From Methylosinus sp. H3A (GTDB lineage Bacteria > Pseudomonadota > Alphaproteobacteria > Rhizobiales > Beijerinckiaceae), in NCBI RefSeq assembly GCF_015709455.1, contig NZ_JADNQW010000004.1, positions 62,001 through 126,000 of the forward strand: a stretch of DNA of 64,000 nt, in the 5' to 3' direction. Position numbers and translations under genes: made by a program. The notes under the pieces are model-generated. The model made no database searches, was not told the origin of the DNA, and worked only from the letters and a program-made list of their open reading frames with translations. Below, in pieces: positions 53,176-62,293 of this stretch; within the stretch, counting starts at the first letter, position 1, and every line of letters starts with the position of its first letter.

Positions 53176-55055
53176 TGACGGAACTCACGTCCACACCGGC
53201 CGGCGAACTGCCTCACCCCGTATCTGCTCGAGTTGCACATCGGAACGAATTCGACAACGGCTGGGCGGTCATCTCCCGAATCATCCGACATGTCCTACGT
53301 TACAGGTGGCGCTTCGCCTTGGCGACGATCACGAGTCTGCTGGCCTCGGTCTTCAACGTAGCGATACCGCGTCTCCTAGGCCGGTCCGTCGACGCCGCAC
53401 ACGCACTGACGACCGGAAATAGCGTCGAATCGGAAGAAACCGTCCAGTTCCTAGCAGCCCTCGCCGGCCTCCTCCTCGCCGCCGCGACTCTGCGAGGCCT
53501 CTTTCAGATGATTTCGGGATACCTGAGCGAATTCATCGCGCATGCTTACGGTCGCGATCTGCGTATCGCCTATTTCGACAAGTTGCAAAGGATGGGATTC
53601 GACTTTCACGACCGCATTCACTCGGGCGACCTAATCACCCGCGGAATGCTCGATCTGGAAGGCGTGCGCGGGTTCGTCGAAAACGCGATGCAGCGCTTTA
53701 TCGCGCTTGTTTTGCTCGCGAGTATCGGCGCGCTGCTCCTGTTCAGTCGTGACACCCCTATGGCGCTCGTGACGCTGAGCTTCGTGCCGCTGCTCGGATG
53801 GCGCGCGGGTAGAATGGGCCTGACACTTCGTGGCGCCTGGACGCGCCTTCAAGAGCGTCTTGCCATCCTGACGCGCGTCATGGAAGAAAATCTCGAAGGC
53901 GTACGCGTCGTGCGCGCTTTTTCCTCGCAGCGCTTCGAAATCGCCAAGTTCGATACTGCTGGAAATGACGCGTTGGCGGTGGCCAACGAACGAATCGTCA
54001 CTCGTGCTATCGGCATGTCGACGATAAATGCCGGATATTACTTCGCGATGGTGGCCGTTCTTTGGTTCGGCTCACAGCGTGTGGCGGCCGGCTATATCTC
54101 AATCGGCGAGTTGACGGAGTTCCTCACCTTCATGACGATTCTGCAAATGCCTGTGCGTCAGGTAGGAATGATCATGAACTCGTCCGCGCGAGCCATTTCG
54201 TCTGGCAAACGCTTGTACGAAATCCTCGACATGGAGCTGCCGTTCGAGGCTCGGAAAGGAACGCATGATCTCATCGTGACCGTTGGACAACTACGATTCG
54301 AGAACGTCAGTTTTTCATACGATGTCGCCGCGCCGAACTCCTTGGAGGGCATATCCTTCGAGGTTAAGCGAGGCCAAACGCTCGGTATCGTCGGACCTTC
54401 GGGGGGAGGGAAGTCGACGATCGCTCATCTCATACCTCGGTTCTATGATGTATCGGGGGGCAGAATCACGATCGATGGCCACGACATTCGTGATGTGACG
54501 CTGGAATCTCTCCGTCGCGCCGTAAGCGTCGTTCAGCAGGACGTCTTTCTCTTCGATGATAGCGTCGCGAGCAATGTCGCCTATCCGGACCCCGACGCAG
54601 GAGCGGATGATCTCGTCCGCGCCGCGGCAACCGCGCAGATTCATGATTATGTCACAGAACTTGCGGGCGGATATCGGACGCGGATCGGCGAGCGCGGTGT
54701 CGGGCTGTCTGGAGGCCAGCGACAGAGGCTCTCGATCGCACGAGGGATTATCGAAGAACCATCGATCGTAATCTATGACGACGCTAGCTCAGCCGTGGAT
54801 GCTGCGACGGAGCACCACCTTCGTCGGACGCTGCGGGAGGCCGGGCATTCGACAACGACAATCATCATCTCACATCGCCTCGCGTCGCTGATGCACGCCG
54901 ACGAGATAATCGTCCTCGACAGGGGCCATATCGTCGAGCGCGGCCGACATGAGGAGCTCAGTCGAGCCGGAGGCTTGTATTCGACGCTATTTCTCGCGCA
55001 ATGGGGAGCACGCGAAGAAGTAGCGACGAACAGCGACGAGTGGATCCACGCATGA
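53175..55055 (+). CDS. ABC exporter half-transporter with degenerate ATP site
   Basis: 626-residue protein with an N-terminal six-helix membrane domain (about residues 40-330) and an ATPase domain: Walker A VGPSGGGKSTIAHLIPRFYD, Q-loop VQQDVFLFDDSVASN, signature GVGLSGGQRQRLSIARG, H-loop IIISHRLASLMHAD. Walker B reads IVIYDDASSAVDAA, where the usual catalytic Glu is Asp. The next gene has the canonical LDEATASID, so the pair is likely an asymmetric heterodimer like TM287/288 or BmrCD. Start by TAATG overlap with the previous gene. It may export a reaction product or protect against a toxic one. Confidence 0.88.
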   Translation: MTELTSTPAGELPHPVSARVAHRNEFDNGWAVISRIIRHVLRYRWRFALATITSLLASVFNVAIPRLLGRSVDAAHALTTGNSVESEETVQFLAALAGLLLAAATLRGLFQMISGYLSEFIAHAYGRDLRIAYFDKLQRMGFDFHDRIHSGDLITRGMLDLEGVRGFVENAMQRFIALVLLASIGALLLFSRDTPMALVTLSFVPLLGWRAGRMGLTLRGAWTRLQERLAILTRVMEENLEGVRVVRAFSSQRFEIAKFDTAGNDALAVANERIVTRAIGMSTINAGYYFAMVAVLWFGSQRVAAGYISIGELTEFLTFMTILQMPVRQVGMIMNSSARAISSGKRLYEILDMELPFEARKGTHDLIVTVGQLRFENVSFSYDVAAPNSLEGISFEVKRGQTLGIVGPSGGGKSTIAHLIPRFYDVSGGRITIDGHDIRDVTLESLRRAVSVVQQDVFLFDDSVASNVAYPDPDAGADDLVRAAATAQIHDYVTELAGGYRTRIGERGVGLSGGQRQRLSIARGIIEEPSIVIYDDASSAVDAATEHHLRRTLREAGHSTTTIIISHRLASLMHADEIIVLDRGHIVERGRHEELSRAGGLYSTLFLAQWGAREEVATNSDEWIHA

Positions 55056-56890
55056 GCTTCGCGGATCTCGGAGGGCGCGCCGCCGGCGGCGGAAATTTTC
55101 ACGGCGCGCCGGGAACACAAGCCGAAGTCGGCGAAGAGATATTCGTCACGGTCGATCCGAGAACATTTCGTCGGATATGGACTTTCGTCGAACCTTACCG
55201 ACTCGATCTCTTGGCTGCGGTTCTGGCTGTCATCGCTTTCGTTGGCACCCAGGTCTGCATCCCCTATGCCATCCGCCTCTCGGTCGAAAGCATAATCGGG
55301 ACCCCAGGGAGTTCGCGCCTCGAACTCGTCTTGTTCGGATTCACGCTCCTGATCGCGGCAAATGGATTCACGAGCTTCTTGCAGGAGGTCACAGCTGCTC
55401 GACTTGCCCAACGTGCGATCTTCGACATGCGTCGCGCGATGTTCGTCCATCTACAGCGGGTATCGCTCTCCTTTATGGATCGAACACACGTCGGACGCAT
55501 CATGTCGAGACTGCAGGGCGACGTGAATGCGTTGCAAGAGTTCTTCGAAACTTCAATTGCCGCGACGGGTGACCTCGTCCTGCTTTTTGGAATCGTCGGT
55601 GTGTTGCTCGCGATGGAATGGCGGCTGGCCCTCATGACATTCGCTGTCATTCCGGCGCTAGCCTGCATTCGCGCGGTATGGTTGCCTTACGCCAAGGCAG
55701 TGTTCAGCCGAGCACGTGACACATCGTCGATCGTCAATGGCGCGCTTGCCGAAAATATTTCGGGTGTGAGGGTCGTGCAGGGCTGCCGTCGCGAAGAGAT
55801 AAATCTCGCAGACTTTGTGCTTAAGGCGGAACATAATTTCGAGGCGCACGCGCAGTCGTCGATCGCGTCCCAAATGATGGTGCCGACCGTCGATATATTG
55901 ATGGGCGTAGCCACCGCCACTGTCATTATCGTTGGCGGCAATTTCATTGGCGCAGGCCGGATCGACATCGGTGTGATGGTTGCCTTCATCTTCTATGTTC
56001 AGCGGTTTTTCGATCCAATTCGAACCGTTTCAATGCAATACACGATGATGCAGCGCGCCACTGCCGCCGGGCAGCGAATCTTCGAAGTTCTCGACGCACC
56101 AGTCTCGATGATCGATAGGCCTGACGCCCAGCCGCTCCGCGGTGATAGACTGCCGATCGTATTCGAGAATGTCAGCTTCGGTTACCACCCTGGGAAGGAA
56201 GTGCTTCACGGGATCGACTTCGCCGTGAACGCGAATGAGACCGTGGCGCTCGTCGGGCCCACCGGATCTGGAAAGACGAGCATCGCCTCACTCGTTCATC
56301 GCTTCTATGACGTGTGGGACGGACGGGTTCTGGTCGGTGGCGTAGATGTCCGTGAGCTTACACAGCAGTCTCTTGGTGAGAGCATCGCGATTGTCCTGCA
56401 GGAACCTTTTCTATTCACGGGGACAATTCTCGACAACATTCGGTATTCGAGCACATGGGCCACTCGCGACGAGGTAATCGCCGCGGCGAAGGCCGTTCGT
56501 GCAGACGAATTTATCGAGGCTTTACCGAATGGATACGACACGCAACTCGAACAGCGGGGACAAAATCTTTCGGTCGGTCAGCGACAGCTCCTGAGCTTCG
56601 CGCGCGCACTTTGCGCGGATCCGAAGATTCTGATCCTCGACGAAGCGACCGCCAGCATCGATAGTCTCGTCGAGGCGGAGATCCAACGGGCTTTGCGAGT
56701 TCTGCTCGCAGGCCGCACGAGCATCATTATCGCTCATCGGCTAGCTACGGTTCGGGACGCCCATAGGATCATCGTGCTTCGTGACGGGAGGATCGTGGAG
56801 CAAGGACCGCATAGAGAGCTGCTTCGAACGGGCGGTCTCTATGCATCTCTCTACCGGCGCAACATCTCGTCGTTCGACGAGAACGGGTAA
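55052..56890 (+). CDS. ABC exporter half-transporter, catalytic partner
   Basis: 612-residue protein starting at the ATGA overlap (55052). A glycine-rich N-terminal 25 residues precede the membrane domain (about 45-340). The ATPase domain has Walker A LVGPTGSGKTSIASLVHRFY, Q-loop VLQEPFLFTGTILDN, signature QNLSVGQRQLLSFARAL, Walker B ILILDEATASID with an intact catalytic Glu, and IIIAHRLATVRDAHR. The signature Val (LSVGQ) deviates slightly from LSGGQ. That fits a heterodimer with one consensus site formed by this Walker B and the partner's signature. Substrate unknown. Confidence 0.9.
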   Translation: MSFADLGGRAAGGGNFHGAPGTQAEVGEEIFVTVDPRTFRRIWTFVEPYRLDLLAAVLAVIAFVGTQVCIPYAIRLSVESIIGTPGSSRLELVLFGFTLLIAANGFTSFLQEVTAARLAQRAIFDMRRAMFVHLQRVSLSFMDRTHVGRIMSRLQGDVNALQEFFETSIAATGDLVLLFGIVGVLLAMEWRLALMTFAVIPALACIRAVWLPYAKAVFSRARDTSSIVNGALAENISGVRVVQGCRREEINLADFVLKAEHNFEAHAQSSIASQMMVPTVDILMGVATATVIIVGGNFIGAGRIDIGVMVAFIFYVQRFFDPIRTVSMQYTMMQRATAAGQRIFEVLDAPVSMIDRPDAQPLRGDRLPIVFENVSFGYHPGKEVLHGIDFAVNANETVALVGPTGSGKTSIASLVHRFYDVWDGRVLVGGVDVRELTQQSLGESIAIVLQEPFLFTGTILDNIRYSSTWATRDEVIAAAKAVRADEFIEALPNGYDTQLEQRGQNLSVGQRQLLSFARALCADPKILILDEATASIDSLVEAEIQRALRVLLAGRTSIIIAHRLATVRDAHRIIVLRDGRIVEQGPHRELLRTGGLYASLYRRNISSFDENG

Positions 56891-57037
56891 CGTGCATCGA
56901 CGTGTGCCGATTTCCGGCGAGCGCGACTGGTCATCGAGCCGAAGAAAAATTGCCGAAACGGCACCGTTTCGGGATGCACACTATTGCAACCCTATCCACA
57001 ATGTATAGTGTTGGCTTACACGGGTCGGAGGAATGGA

Positions 57038-57763
57038 ATGCGTCGCTTTGTTCTAACTGTCGTCAGCGTTGTCGCGGCAAATGCCGCCAGAGCCGCGGAT
57101 TTGCCTTCTACGAAGGCGTTGCCGGAAGAGCCGAGGGCGGTCTTCACATGGAAAGGCTTCTACATCGGGGCGCACGCCGGCGTCGCTTGGGCTCATGATG
57201 AGAGCGCTAATATCCTATACGGAAACCCGAGTATCGCATCCTCCAGCTTCGACGCCACCGGGGTAATCGGAGGGCTCCATCTGGGTTACAACTGGCAGGT
57301 CGGCAATTGGGTCCTCGGCCTCGAAGGAGACGTGGATGCGACTGGCCTAGAGGGGACCGTCGCCTCGCGACCCGGCACGACCTATTTCTCGTCGACATCG
57401 CGTTCGCCCGTGCAAGGCTCGATCCGCGGTCGCATCGGCTATGCGTTCGATCACCTTCTCCTCTACGCGACCGGCGGCGGCATATGGACGGGCATTCTAA
57501 CCAGCTATCGTGAGCTGCCGATCGGCGACAGCTTCTCGCGAACGAGAGAGAGCTGGACGGTCGGCGGCGGCGTCGAATATGCGCTCAACAATAATTGGTC
57601 GGTGCGCGGCGAATATCGCTTCGCCGACTTCGGGCGATATTACGATGGCCCCGCGAAGGCTCCCTTGTATCAGCAGAGCCACCATTGGGACGAGAACCAG
57701 GTTAAATTCGGCGTCACCTGGAAATACACTCAGGGCGGCACACAGCCGTTGTTCACTCGTTGA
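57038..57763 (+). CDS. Omp25/RopB-type outer-membrane beta-barrel protein
   Basis: 241-residue protein from ATG 57038 with GGAGG upstream. The signal peptide is MRRFVLTVVSVVAANAARA. The mature part begins FTWKGFYIGAHAGVAWAHDE, and alternating hydrophobic strands (GLHLGYNWQVGNWVLGLEGD, GSIRGRIGYAFDHLLLYATG) end in the typical WSVRGEYRFADFG and FGVTWKY. This is the eight-stranded barrel family common in Hyphomicrobiales. It stands between the exporter pair and an importer operon and may be independently transcribed from the 147-base gap upstream. Confidence 0.88.
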   Translation: MRRFVLTVVSVVAANAARAADLPSTKALPEEPRAVFTWKGFYIGAHAGVAWAHDESANILYGNPSIASSSFDATGVIGGLHLGYNWQVGNWVLGLEGDVDATGLEGTVASRPGTTYFSSTSRSPVQGSIRGRIGYAFDHLLLYATGGGIWTGILTSYRELPIGDSFSRTRESWTVGGGVEYALNNNWSVRGEYRFADFGRYYDGPAKAPLYQQSHHWDENQVKFGVTWKYTQGGTQPLFTR

Positions 57764-57823
57764 TCGACGGGGCCACGCTGCTTCGAGGCCGCGTGGCCCA
57801 TAAACCGAGAGGGTGCGGCGGGC

Positions 57824-58675
57824 ATGGTTTTTTCACTCACAGCTGTTCGGAAAGCCGGGCTGGCGGCGCGCAGCGAAGCGTATTCGTCGAACGCGTCGCT
57901 CTGGGCTTTCGTGAAGGAGTTTTTTCAAAGGTCGCTGGCCATCGTCTTGTTTCTCTCGATCTGGGAGTTGGCGCCGCGGCTCGGCGTCATCAATCGCGAC
58001 TTCCTTCCGCCGCTTTCGGAAGTCCTCTGGCAAGGCTATCTCTTCGCCGCCGACGGCAAGCTGCTCCCGCACATCACCGTCAGTCTCGGACGTGCAGTAG
58101 GAGGTTTCGCGCTGGGGGTCGTGATAGCGGTTCCGCTCGGGGTGCTGCTGGGCTGGTACTCCGGCTTCGAGCGGTATGTTAATCCCCTGCTCCAATTTCT
58201 CCGGCAGTTCAACTCCATCTCGCTTCTGCCCGTGTTTATCCTTTTCTTCGGCGTGGGTTATCTGACCAAGGTCGTCATTATTTTCTGGGTCGCGGCGTGG
58301 CCGATTCTTCTCAGCACGGCGAGCGGCGTAAAATACGTAGATCCGATCCTCGTAAAATACGGGCGCTCGCTCGCTCTCTCCGATTGGCAGATCTTCGTCA
58401 GGATCGTAGCGCCGTCGGCGATACCGTCGATCATCGCAGGCATGCGTCTCGCGGCAACATATTCTTTTCTCGTCCTGGTGGCCTCCGAGCAAGTGGGAGC
58501 GAGCAGTGGGCTCGGATATCTCGTCGAGAATGCGCAATATATTCTCGGCATTCACATGCTCTATGTGGCGGTGCTAACGCTCGTCGCGTTCGGGTTCCTA
58601 GCCAATCAATCTCTGGTCTTGCTCGAGCGCCGGTTGACGCGCTGGAAATCTGAGAGCAGCGGCCGGCCCGTTTGA
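57824..58675 (+). CDS. ABC importer permease, SsuC type
   Basis: 283-residue membrane protein with the NitT/TauT permease pattern: FLPPLSEVLWQGYLFAADGK, GFALGVVIAVPLGVLLGWYS, and the coupling loop around YGRSLALSDWQIFVRIVAPS followed by AIPSIIAGMRLAATYSFLV. Six helices are likely. The first gene of a permease-ATPase-binding protein operon that continues into a monooxygenase gene. The ATPase start is 15 bases behind its stop. Sulfonate or taurine-like ligands are the usual substrates of this class. Confidence 0.88.
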   Translation: MVFSLTAVRKAGLAARSEAYSSNASLWAFVKEFFQRSLAIVLFLSIWELAPRLGVINRDFLPPLSEVLWQGYLFAADGKLLPHITVSLGRAVGGFALGVVIAVPLGVLLGWYSGFERYVNPLLQFLRQFNSISLLPVFILFFGVGYLTKVVIIFWVAAWPILLSTASGVKYVDPILVKYGRSLALSDWQIFVRIVAPSAIPSIIAGMRLAATYSFLVLVASEQVGASSGLGYLVENAQYILGIHMLYVAVLTLVAFGFLANQSLVLLERRLTRWKSESSGRPV

Positions 58676-58689
58676 AGAGGGTGTTCCCG

Positions 58690-59517
58690 ATGACTGCCAA
58701 CCGAGCGCCGAAAATCAGAGTGCGTGACCTACGAAAGGACTTTCCTGCCCGGGACGCGAAAGGACGGGTGACAGGTGCTTTCACGGCGATCGACGGCGTG
58801 AGTCTCGACATCGCCGAAGGAGAGTTTGTCGCGGTCGTCGGGCCCAGTGGCTGCGGGAAGTCGACGCTCCTCGACTTGCTCGGCGGGCTGTCCGCGCCGA
58901 CAGCGGGGGCAATACTGTTAGACGGGGAACCAATCAGAGGCACGTCGCTCGATCGCGGCGTCGTGTTCCAGCAGTATGCGCTTTTCCCTTGGCTGACGGC
59001 CTTGGAAAATGTCGCCTTCTCGCTCCAAGGAAAAATAAGCTCGAAGGACGAAAGACGCGACGTCGCGCGGAAACACCTCGCACTAGTGGGATTGCAGGAG
59101 TTCGGAGAACGTTATCCTCATCAATTGTCGGGCGGCATGAAGCAACGTGTCGCGCTCGCCCGCAGTCTCGCGCACGATCCCAGCATTCTTCTGATGGACG
59201 AGCCCTTCGCCGCATTGGACGCTCAAACTCGGGAGTTGTTGCAGGCCGAATTGCTTCGCATCTGGGAGCAATCCCGAAAGACGATCGTCTTTATCACTCA
59301 TGGAATCGATGAAGCGATCTATCTCGGTCAGAAGATCGCGATCATGACCTCGCGACCCGGCAGGATAAAACAGATCCTGATCAATCCTCTCGCTGGACGC
59401 ACTCAAGTCGACGACATTCGTGGTTCGCCGGAATTCGCTCGCCTGCGCCATGAGGTGTGGAGCCTGCTGCGAGACGAAATCAACCAGGCCGCCGCTCTCG
59501 AATTGGCCGCCACTTGA
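58690..59517 (+). CDS. ABC importer ATPase, SsuB type
   Basis: 275-residue nucleotide-binding subunit from ATG 58690 with GAAGAGGG upstream; an in-frame TTG at 58672 is possible. Walker A VVGPSGCGKSTLLDLLGG, Q-loop VFQQYALFPWLTA, signature QLSGGMKQRVALARSL, Walker B ILLMDEPFAALDAQTR and H-loop VFITHGIDEAIYLG are intact. Works with the preceding permease and the Tat-exported binding protein that follows. Confidence 0.9.
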   Translation: MTANRAPKIRVRDLRKDFPARDAKGRVTGAFTAIDGVSLDIAEGEFVAVVGPSGCGKSTLLDLLGGLSAPTAGAILLDGEPIRGTSLDRGVVFQQYALFPWLTALENVAFSLQGKISSKDERRDVARKHLALVGLQEFGERYPHQLSGGMKQRVALARSLAHDPSILLMDEPFAALDAQTRELLQAELLRIWEQSRKTIVFITHGIDEAIYLGQKIAIMTSRPGRIKQILINPLAGRTQVDDIRGSPEFARLRHEVWSLLRDEINQAAALELAAT

Positions 59518-59560
59518 GGCGTCGCCGAACATCGCGACGAGCTCGGACGGAGATAGTGCG

Positions 59561-60610
59561 ATGAAGTTCAATACCCCCGATAGACCGATCGAATTGACGC
59601 GCAGGCGGTTCAATCAGCTCCTGGGTTCGACCGCTGCATCCGCAGGCGTGTTCGCTCCTGGAGTCGCTCGAACTGACAATCTGATCCCTCTTCGAATCAT
59701 GGGCAGCGGCAATGGATGGAGCGCGTCGGAGATAGTGGTTCTCGCGGAGGAATTCGGATTTTTCCGCAAGGAGGGCTTACGCCTCGATTTGATCATCCTT
59801 CCTCCGGAGAGGCTGACGATCGCTCTAGAAGGCGGCATTACCGATTTCATCCCCAACGCCTATTATATCTATTTTCTCAATATTAGAGACAAGGGGATGA
59901 AAGCGCGCCAGGTGGTCTCGACGACCCCTTACCTCGATGCTCGTCTTCCGAGCGGGGGGCTTTTCGTCCGTGAAGACAGTCGAATTCGTGAGGCCTCCGA
60001 TCTGCGCGGAAAGACGATCGGCGTCACCGTGCTGCAATTTGCGTCCGCCTGGTTTACCTTGGCCTACGCGGCGCGAGCTGGACTTAAGAGAGAGGATCTG
60101 AATCTCACGGCGATTCCCGGCCCTCACCATCAACAGGTTCTAACGAACGGTGACGTCGACGCAGTTTATACGATCGGCGCGGTCGAAGCTACATTGCTGA
60201 AAAAGGGCGAGTTTCGCAGGCTCTTCGCAACGTCTGATCTGGTCGGGCGGCGGATTTCGCTCGGTTCGACGATTGTCAAAGAAGAGTTCATGAAAAGCAA
60301 TCCAGATGTCGTTCGACGCTATGTGACCGCAATTGGCAATACGATCGAATGGGCAAACCGCAGCCAGGATGAGATAGTCCGCTATGCGATCAAGAATGGA
60401 AAGGTGAATTCGGCACTTGCACCATACCTATACTCGTCAAATGGGAGCGGTGACTATAGCGCGCTGCGCTGGCCTGATCACGGATTGCAAGATCGTGATG
60501 ATGTAAACCTCTGGATCGAAATGGCGGAAAATATCGGCATTGCCAATCCGCGGCGATTTAAGGCGGAAGACATTTATACCGACCGGTTCAATCCATACGC
60601 ACCCGCGTAA
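59561..60610 (+). CDS. Tat-exported SsuA/NMT1-like binding protein
   Basis: 349-residue protein from ATG 59561. A twin-arginine signal (LTRRRFNQLLGSTAASAGVF) directs folded export. The mature protein has the NMT1/SsuA fold: ASEIVVLAEEFGFFRKEGLR, EGGITDFIPNAYYIYFLN, LRGKTIGVTVLQFASAWFTL, NGDVDAVYTIGAVEATLLKK. DszB desulfinase shares this fold, but the export signal favours a transport role. It lies 44 bases after the ATPase and 40 bases before an LLM monooxygenase, so imported ligand and enzyme substrate are probably linked. Confidence 0.86.
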   Translation: MKFNTPDRPIELTRRRFNQLLGSTAASAGVFAPGVARTDNLIPLRIMGSGNGWSASEIVVLAEEFGFFRKEGLRLDLIILPPERLTIALEGGITDFIPNAYYIYFLNIRDKGMKARQVVSTTPYLDARLPSGGLFVREDSRIREASDLRGKTIGVTVLQFASAWFTLAYAARAGLKREDLNLTAIPGPHHQQVLTNGDVDAVYTIGAVEATLLKKGEFRRLFATSDLVGRRISLGSTIVKEEFMKSNPDVVRRYVTAIGNTIEWANRSQDEIVRYAIKNGKVNSALAPYLYSSNGSGDYSALRWPDHGLQDRDDVNLWIEMAENIGIANPRRFKAEDIYTDRFNPYAPA

Positions 60611-60650
60611 AGTCGTCGGACAGTACACGCGTATCAAATCGGAGACGATC

Positions 60651-62006
60651 ATGAGCCGACGATACCTTCACGTTAACGTCAATGCGTCGACCCCAGGATC
60701 GCATCCGGCAGCATGGCGGTCTCCCGATGCCAATCGCTTTGGGTCGTTCGATATCGAGCATTTCAAGCAAGTGGCGCTCGTCGCGGAGCGCGGGCTGTTG
60801 AATGCGGTGTTTCTTCCCGATCAGGTCTCTCTTTCGCAGGATCCATCGAGCGGGCCAGGTTGGGGGCTGCTGGACCCGGTCGTGACAGTCGCGCATCTGT
60901 CTGCCGTGACCGAGCACATCGGATTCATCGCAACCCAAACCACTTCCTACACGCATCCCTACAATATCGCGCGGACATTCGCTACGCTCGATCATGTGAC
61001 CCGAGGACGCATCGGACTCAATCTCGTCACGACAATGGCTGACGCCGCCGCGCGCAACTTCGGCGAAAAGACACTGCCGTCTCCGAGCGAACGTTACGCC
61101 CGCGCAGCCGAATTCGCGGAAGTTCTGATCGCGCTCTGGGATAGTTGGGAGGATGACGCTCTCATTGGCGACGTTGAGACGGGCGTGTTCGCAGACAAGA
61201 ACCGTATCCACGCAATCAATCATTCGGGACAGTATTTTTCGGTGTCTGGACCACTCCAGGTTCCGAGGTCACCCCAAGGCCGGCCCCTGCTCGTGCAGGC
61301 GGGTGGATCGGAACAGGGGCGGGATCTCGCGGCCAGATACGCAGAAGCGGTGTTCAGCGCAACTCAGTACCTGAGCGAGGCGCAAGCCTATTACCGCGAC
61401 TTGAAGATCCGAGCTTCCGGATATGGGCGCGATCTCGATTCGCTGATCATCCTTCCCGGGGTCGTTCTCTTTATAGGAGGAACGGAAGAAGAGGCGAGGA
61501 GACGTAAAAGGGAACTCGATGAACTCGATGGTGATCGAGGGCTCGAGAGGCTGGCCGCGAGACTTGGAGTCTCAGTCGGTGATCTCGATCTCGACAAACC
61601 CCTGCCAGTCGATCTGATCGACTATTCATTTCGTGGATCGCACCAATCGGTCGGCTTTGCCGATGCCCTTCGCTCCGTCGCGCTCGATCGAACGCGAACC
61701 GTTCGGCAGATATTGGAGCAGGGCGGAGGCCTCGGGCATCGCACGCTCATCGGATCGCCTGAGCAAATTGCAGCCGATTTCGAGGAGTGGTTCGTCTCTG
61801 GCGCGGCCGACGGCTTCAATATTATGGTCGACATCGCGCCCACCGGCCTTTCGGCGTTCGTCGATCACGTCGTTCCGATTCTTCAGCGACGCGGTCTCTA
61901 TCGGAATGAATATGAAGGCCGCACTCTCCGGGAGCACTTCGGCGCCGCTCGACCGAAAAGCGCGTTCGAAGGCTATTCCCAGCGCATCGAAGCAGCGGCG
62001 AGTTGA
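60651..62006 (+). CDS. NtaA/SnaA/DszA-type FMN monooxygenase
   Basis: 451-residue LLM enzyme from ATG 60651 (MSRRYLHVNVNASTPGSHPA). Blocks: VFLPDQVSLSQDPSSGPGWG, IGFIATQTTSYTHPYNIART, RGRIGLNLVTTMADAAARNF, GPLQVPRSPQGRPLLVQAGG and EWFVSGAADGFNIMVDIAPT. Paralogue of the enzymes at 48.3 and 50.5 kb; closest in layout to the 50.5-kb copy. Last gene of the importer operon. It needs FMNH2, presumably from the MsuE-type reductase at 49.9 kb. Confidence 0.88.
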   Translation: MSRRYLHVNVNASTPGSHPAAWRSPDANRFGSFDIEHFKQVALVAERGLLNAVFLPDQVSLSQDPSSGPGWGLLDPVVTVAHLSAVTEHIGFIATQTTSYTHPYNIARTFATLDHVTRGRIGLNLVTTMADAAARNFGEKTLPSPSERYARAAEFAEVLIALWDSWEDDALIGDVETGVFADKNRIHAINHSGQYFSVSGPLQVPRSPQGRPLLVQAGGSEQGRDLAARYAEAVFSATQYLSEAQAYYRDLKIRASGYGRDLDSLIILPGVVLFIGGTEEEARRRKRELDELDGDRGLERLAARLGVSVGDLDLDKPLPVDLIDYSFRGSHQSVGFADALRSVALDRTRTVRQILEQGGGLGHRTLIGSPEQIAADFEEWFVSGAADGFNIMVDIAPTGLSAFVDHVVPILQRRGLYRNEYEGRTLREHFGAARPKSAFEGYSQRIEAAAS

Positions 62007-62293
62007 AGATAGGCAATCGAGGCAGCGATTGCCGCAATAGCGAGAAATCACGAATTCCTCGAGAACTCGTCGAGCTGTCGGTCAGATCCTCCTCCTCGTC
62101 CTTTGCGAAGTTGCAAATTCGCAACCTTCGTCGTCGTGCGCGAAAGGGCGTTCGATCATGCCACCAAAACGGTCAATGCCTATTCAGGATGTCGATTTAA
62201 ACGGCCAAATGACGGCAATATCGTAACAATTTCGTTGTGAAAGCATATATACCTGATAGACTATGTACGCAATATCTGTCGGGAGCAGTGGAA
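62007..62293. other. Intergenic region before the TonB receptor
   Basis: 287 bases with only short unsupported ORFs. The last 100 bases are AT-rich (AAATGACGGCAATATCGTAA, TATATACCTGATAGACTATG) and are the likely promoter region of the receptor. GGGAGCAGTGGAA just before the ATG is its ribosome site. Confidence 0.5.

Noticed and set aside
56891..57037. A small gene in the gap between the exporter and the outer-membrane protein
   Set aside because: No start with a ribosome site and no similarity; the gap more likely holds the promoter of the barrel gene.
59561..60610. DszB-type desulfinase as identity of the SsuA-like protein
   Set aside because: The fold is shared, but a twin-arginine export signal and position directly after permease and ATPase genes favour a transport binding protein.
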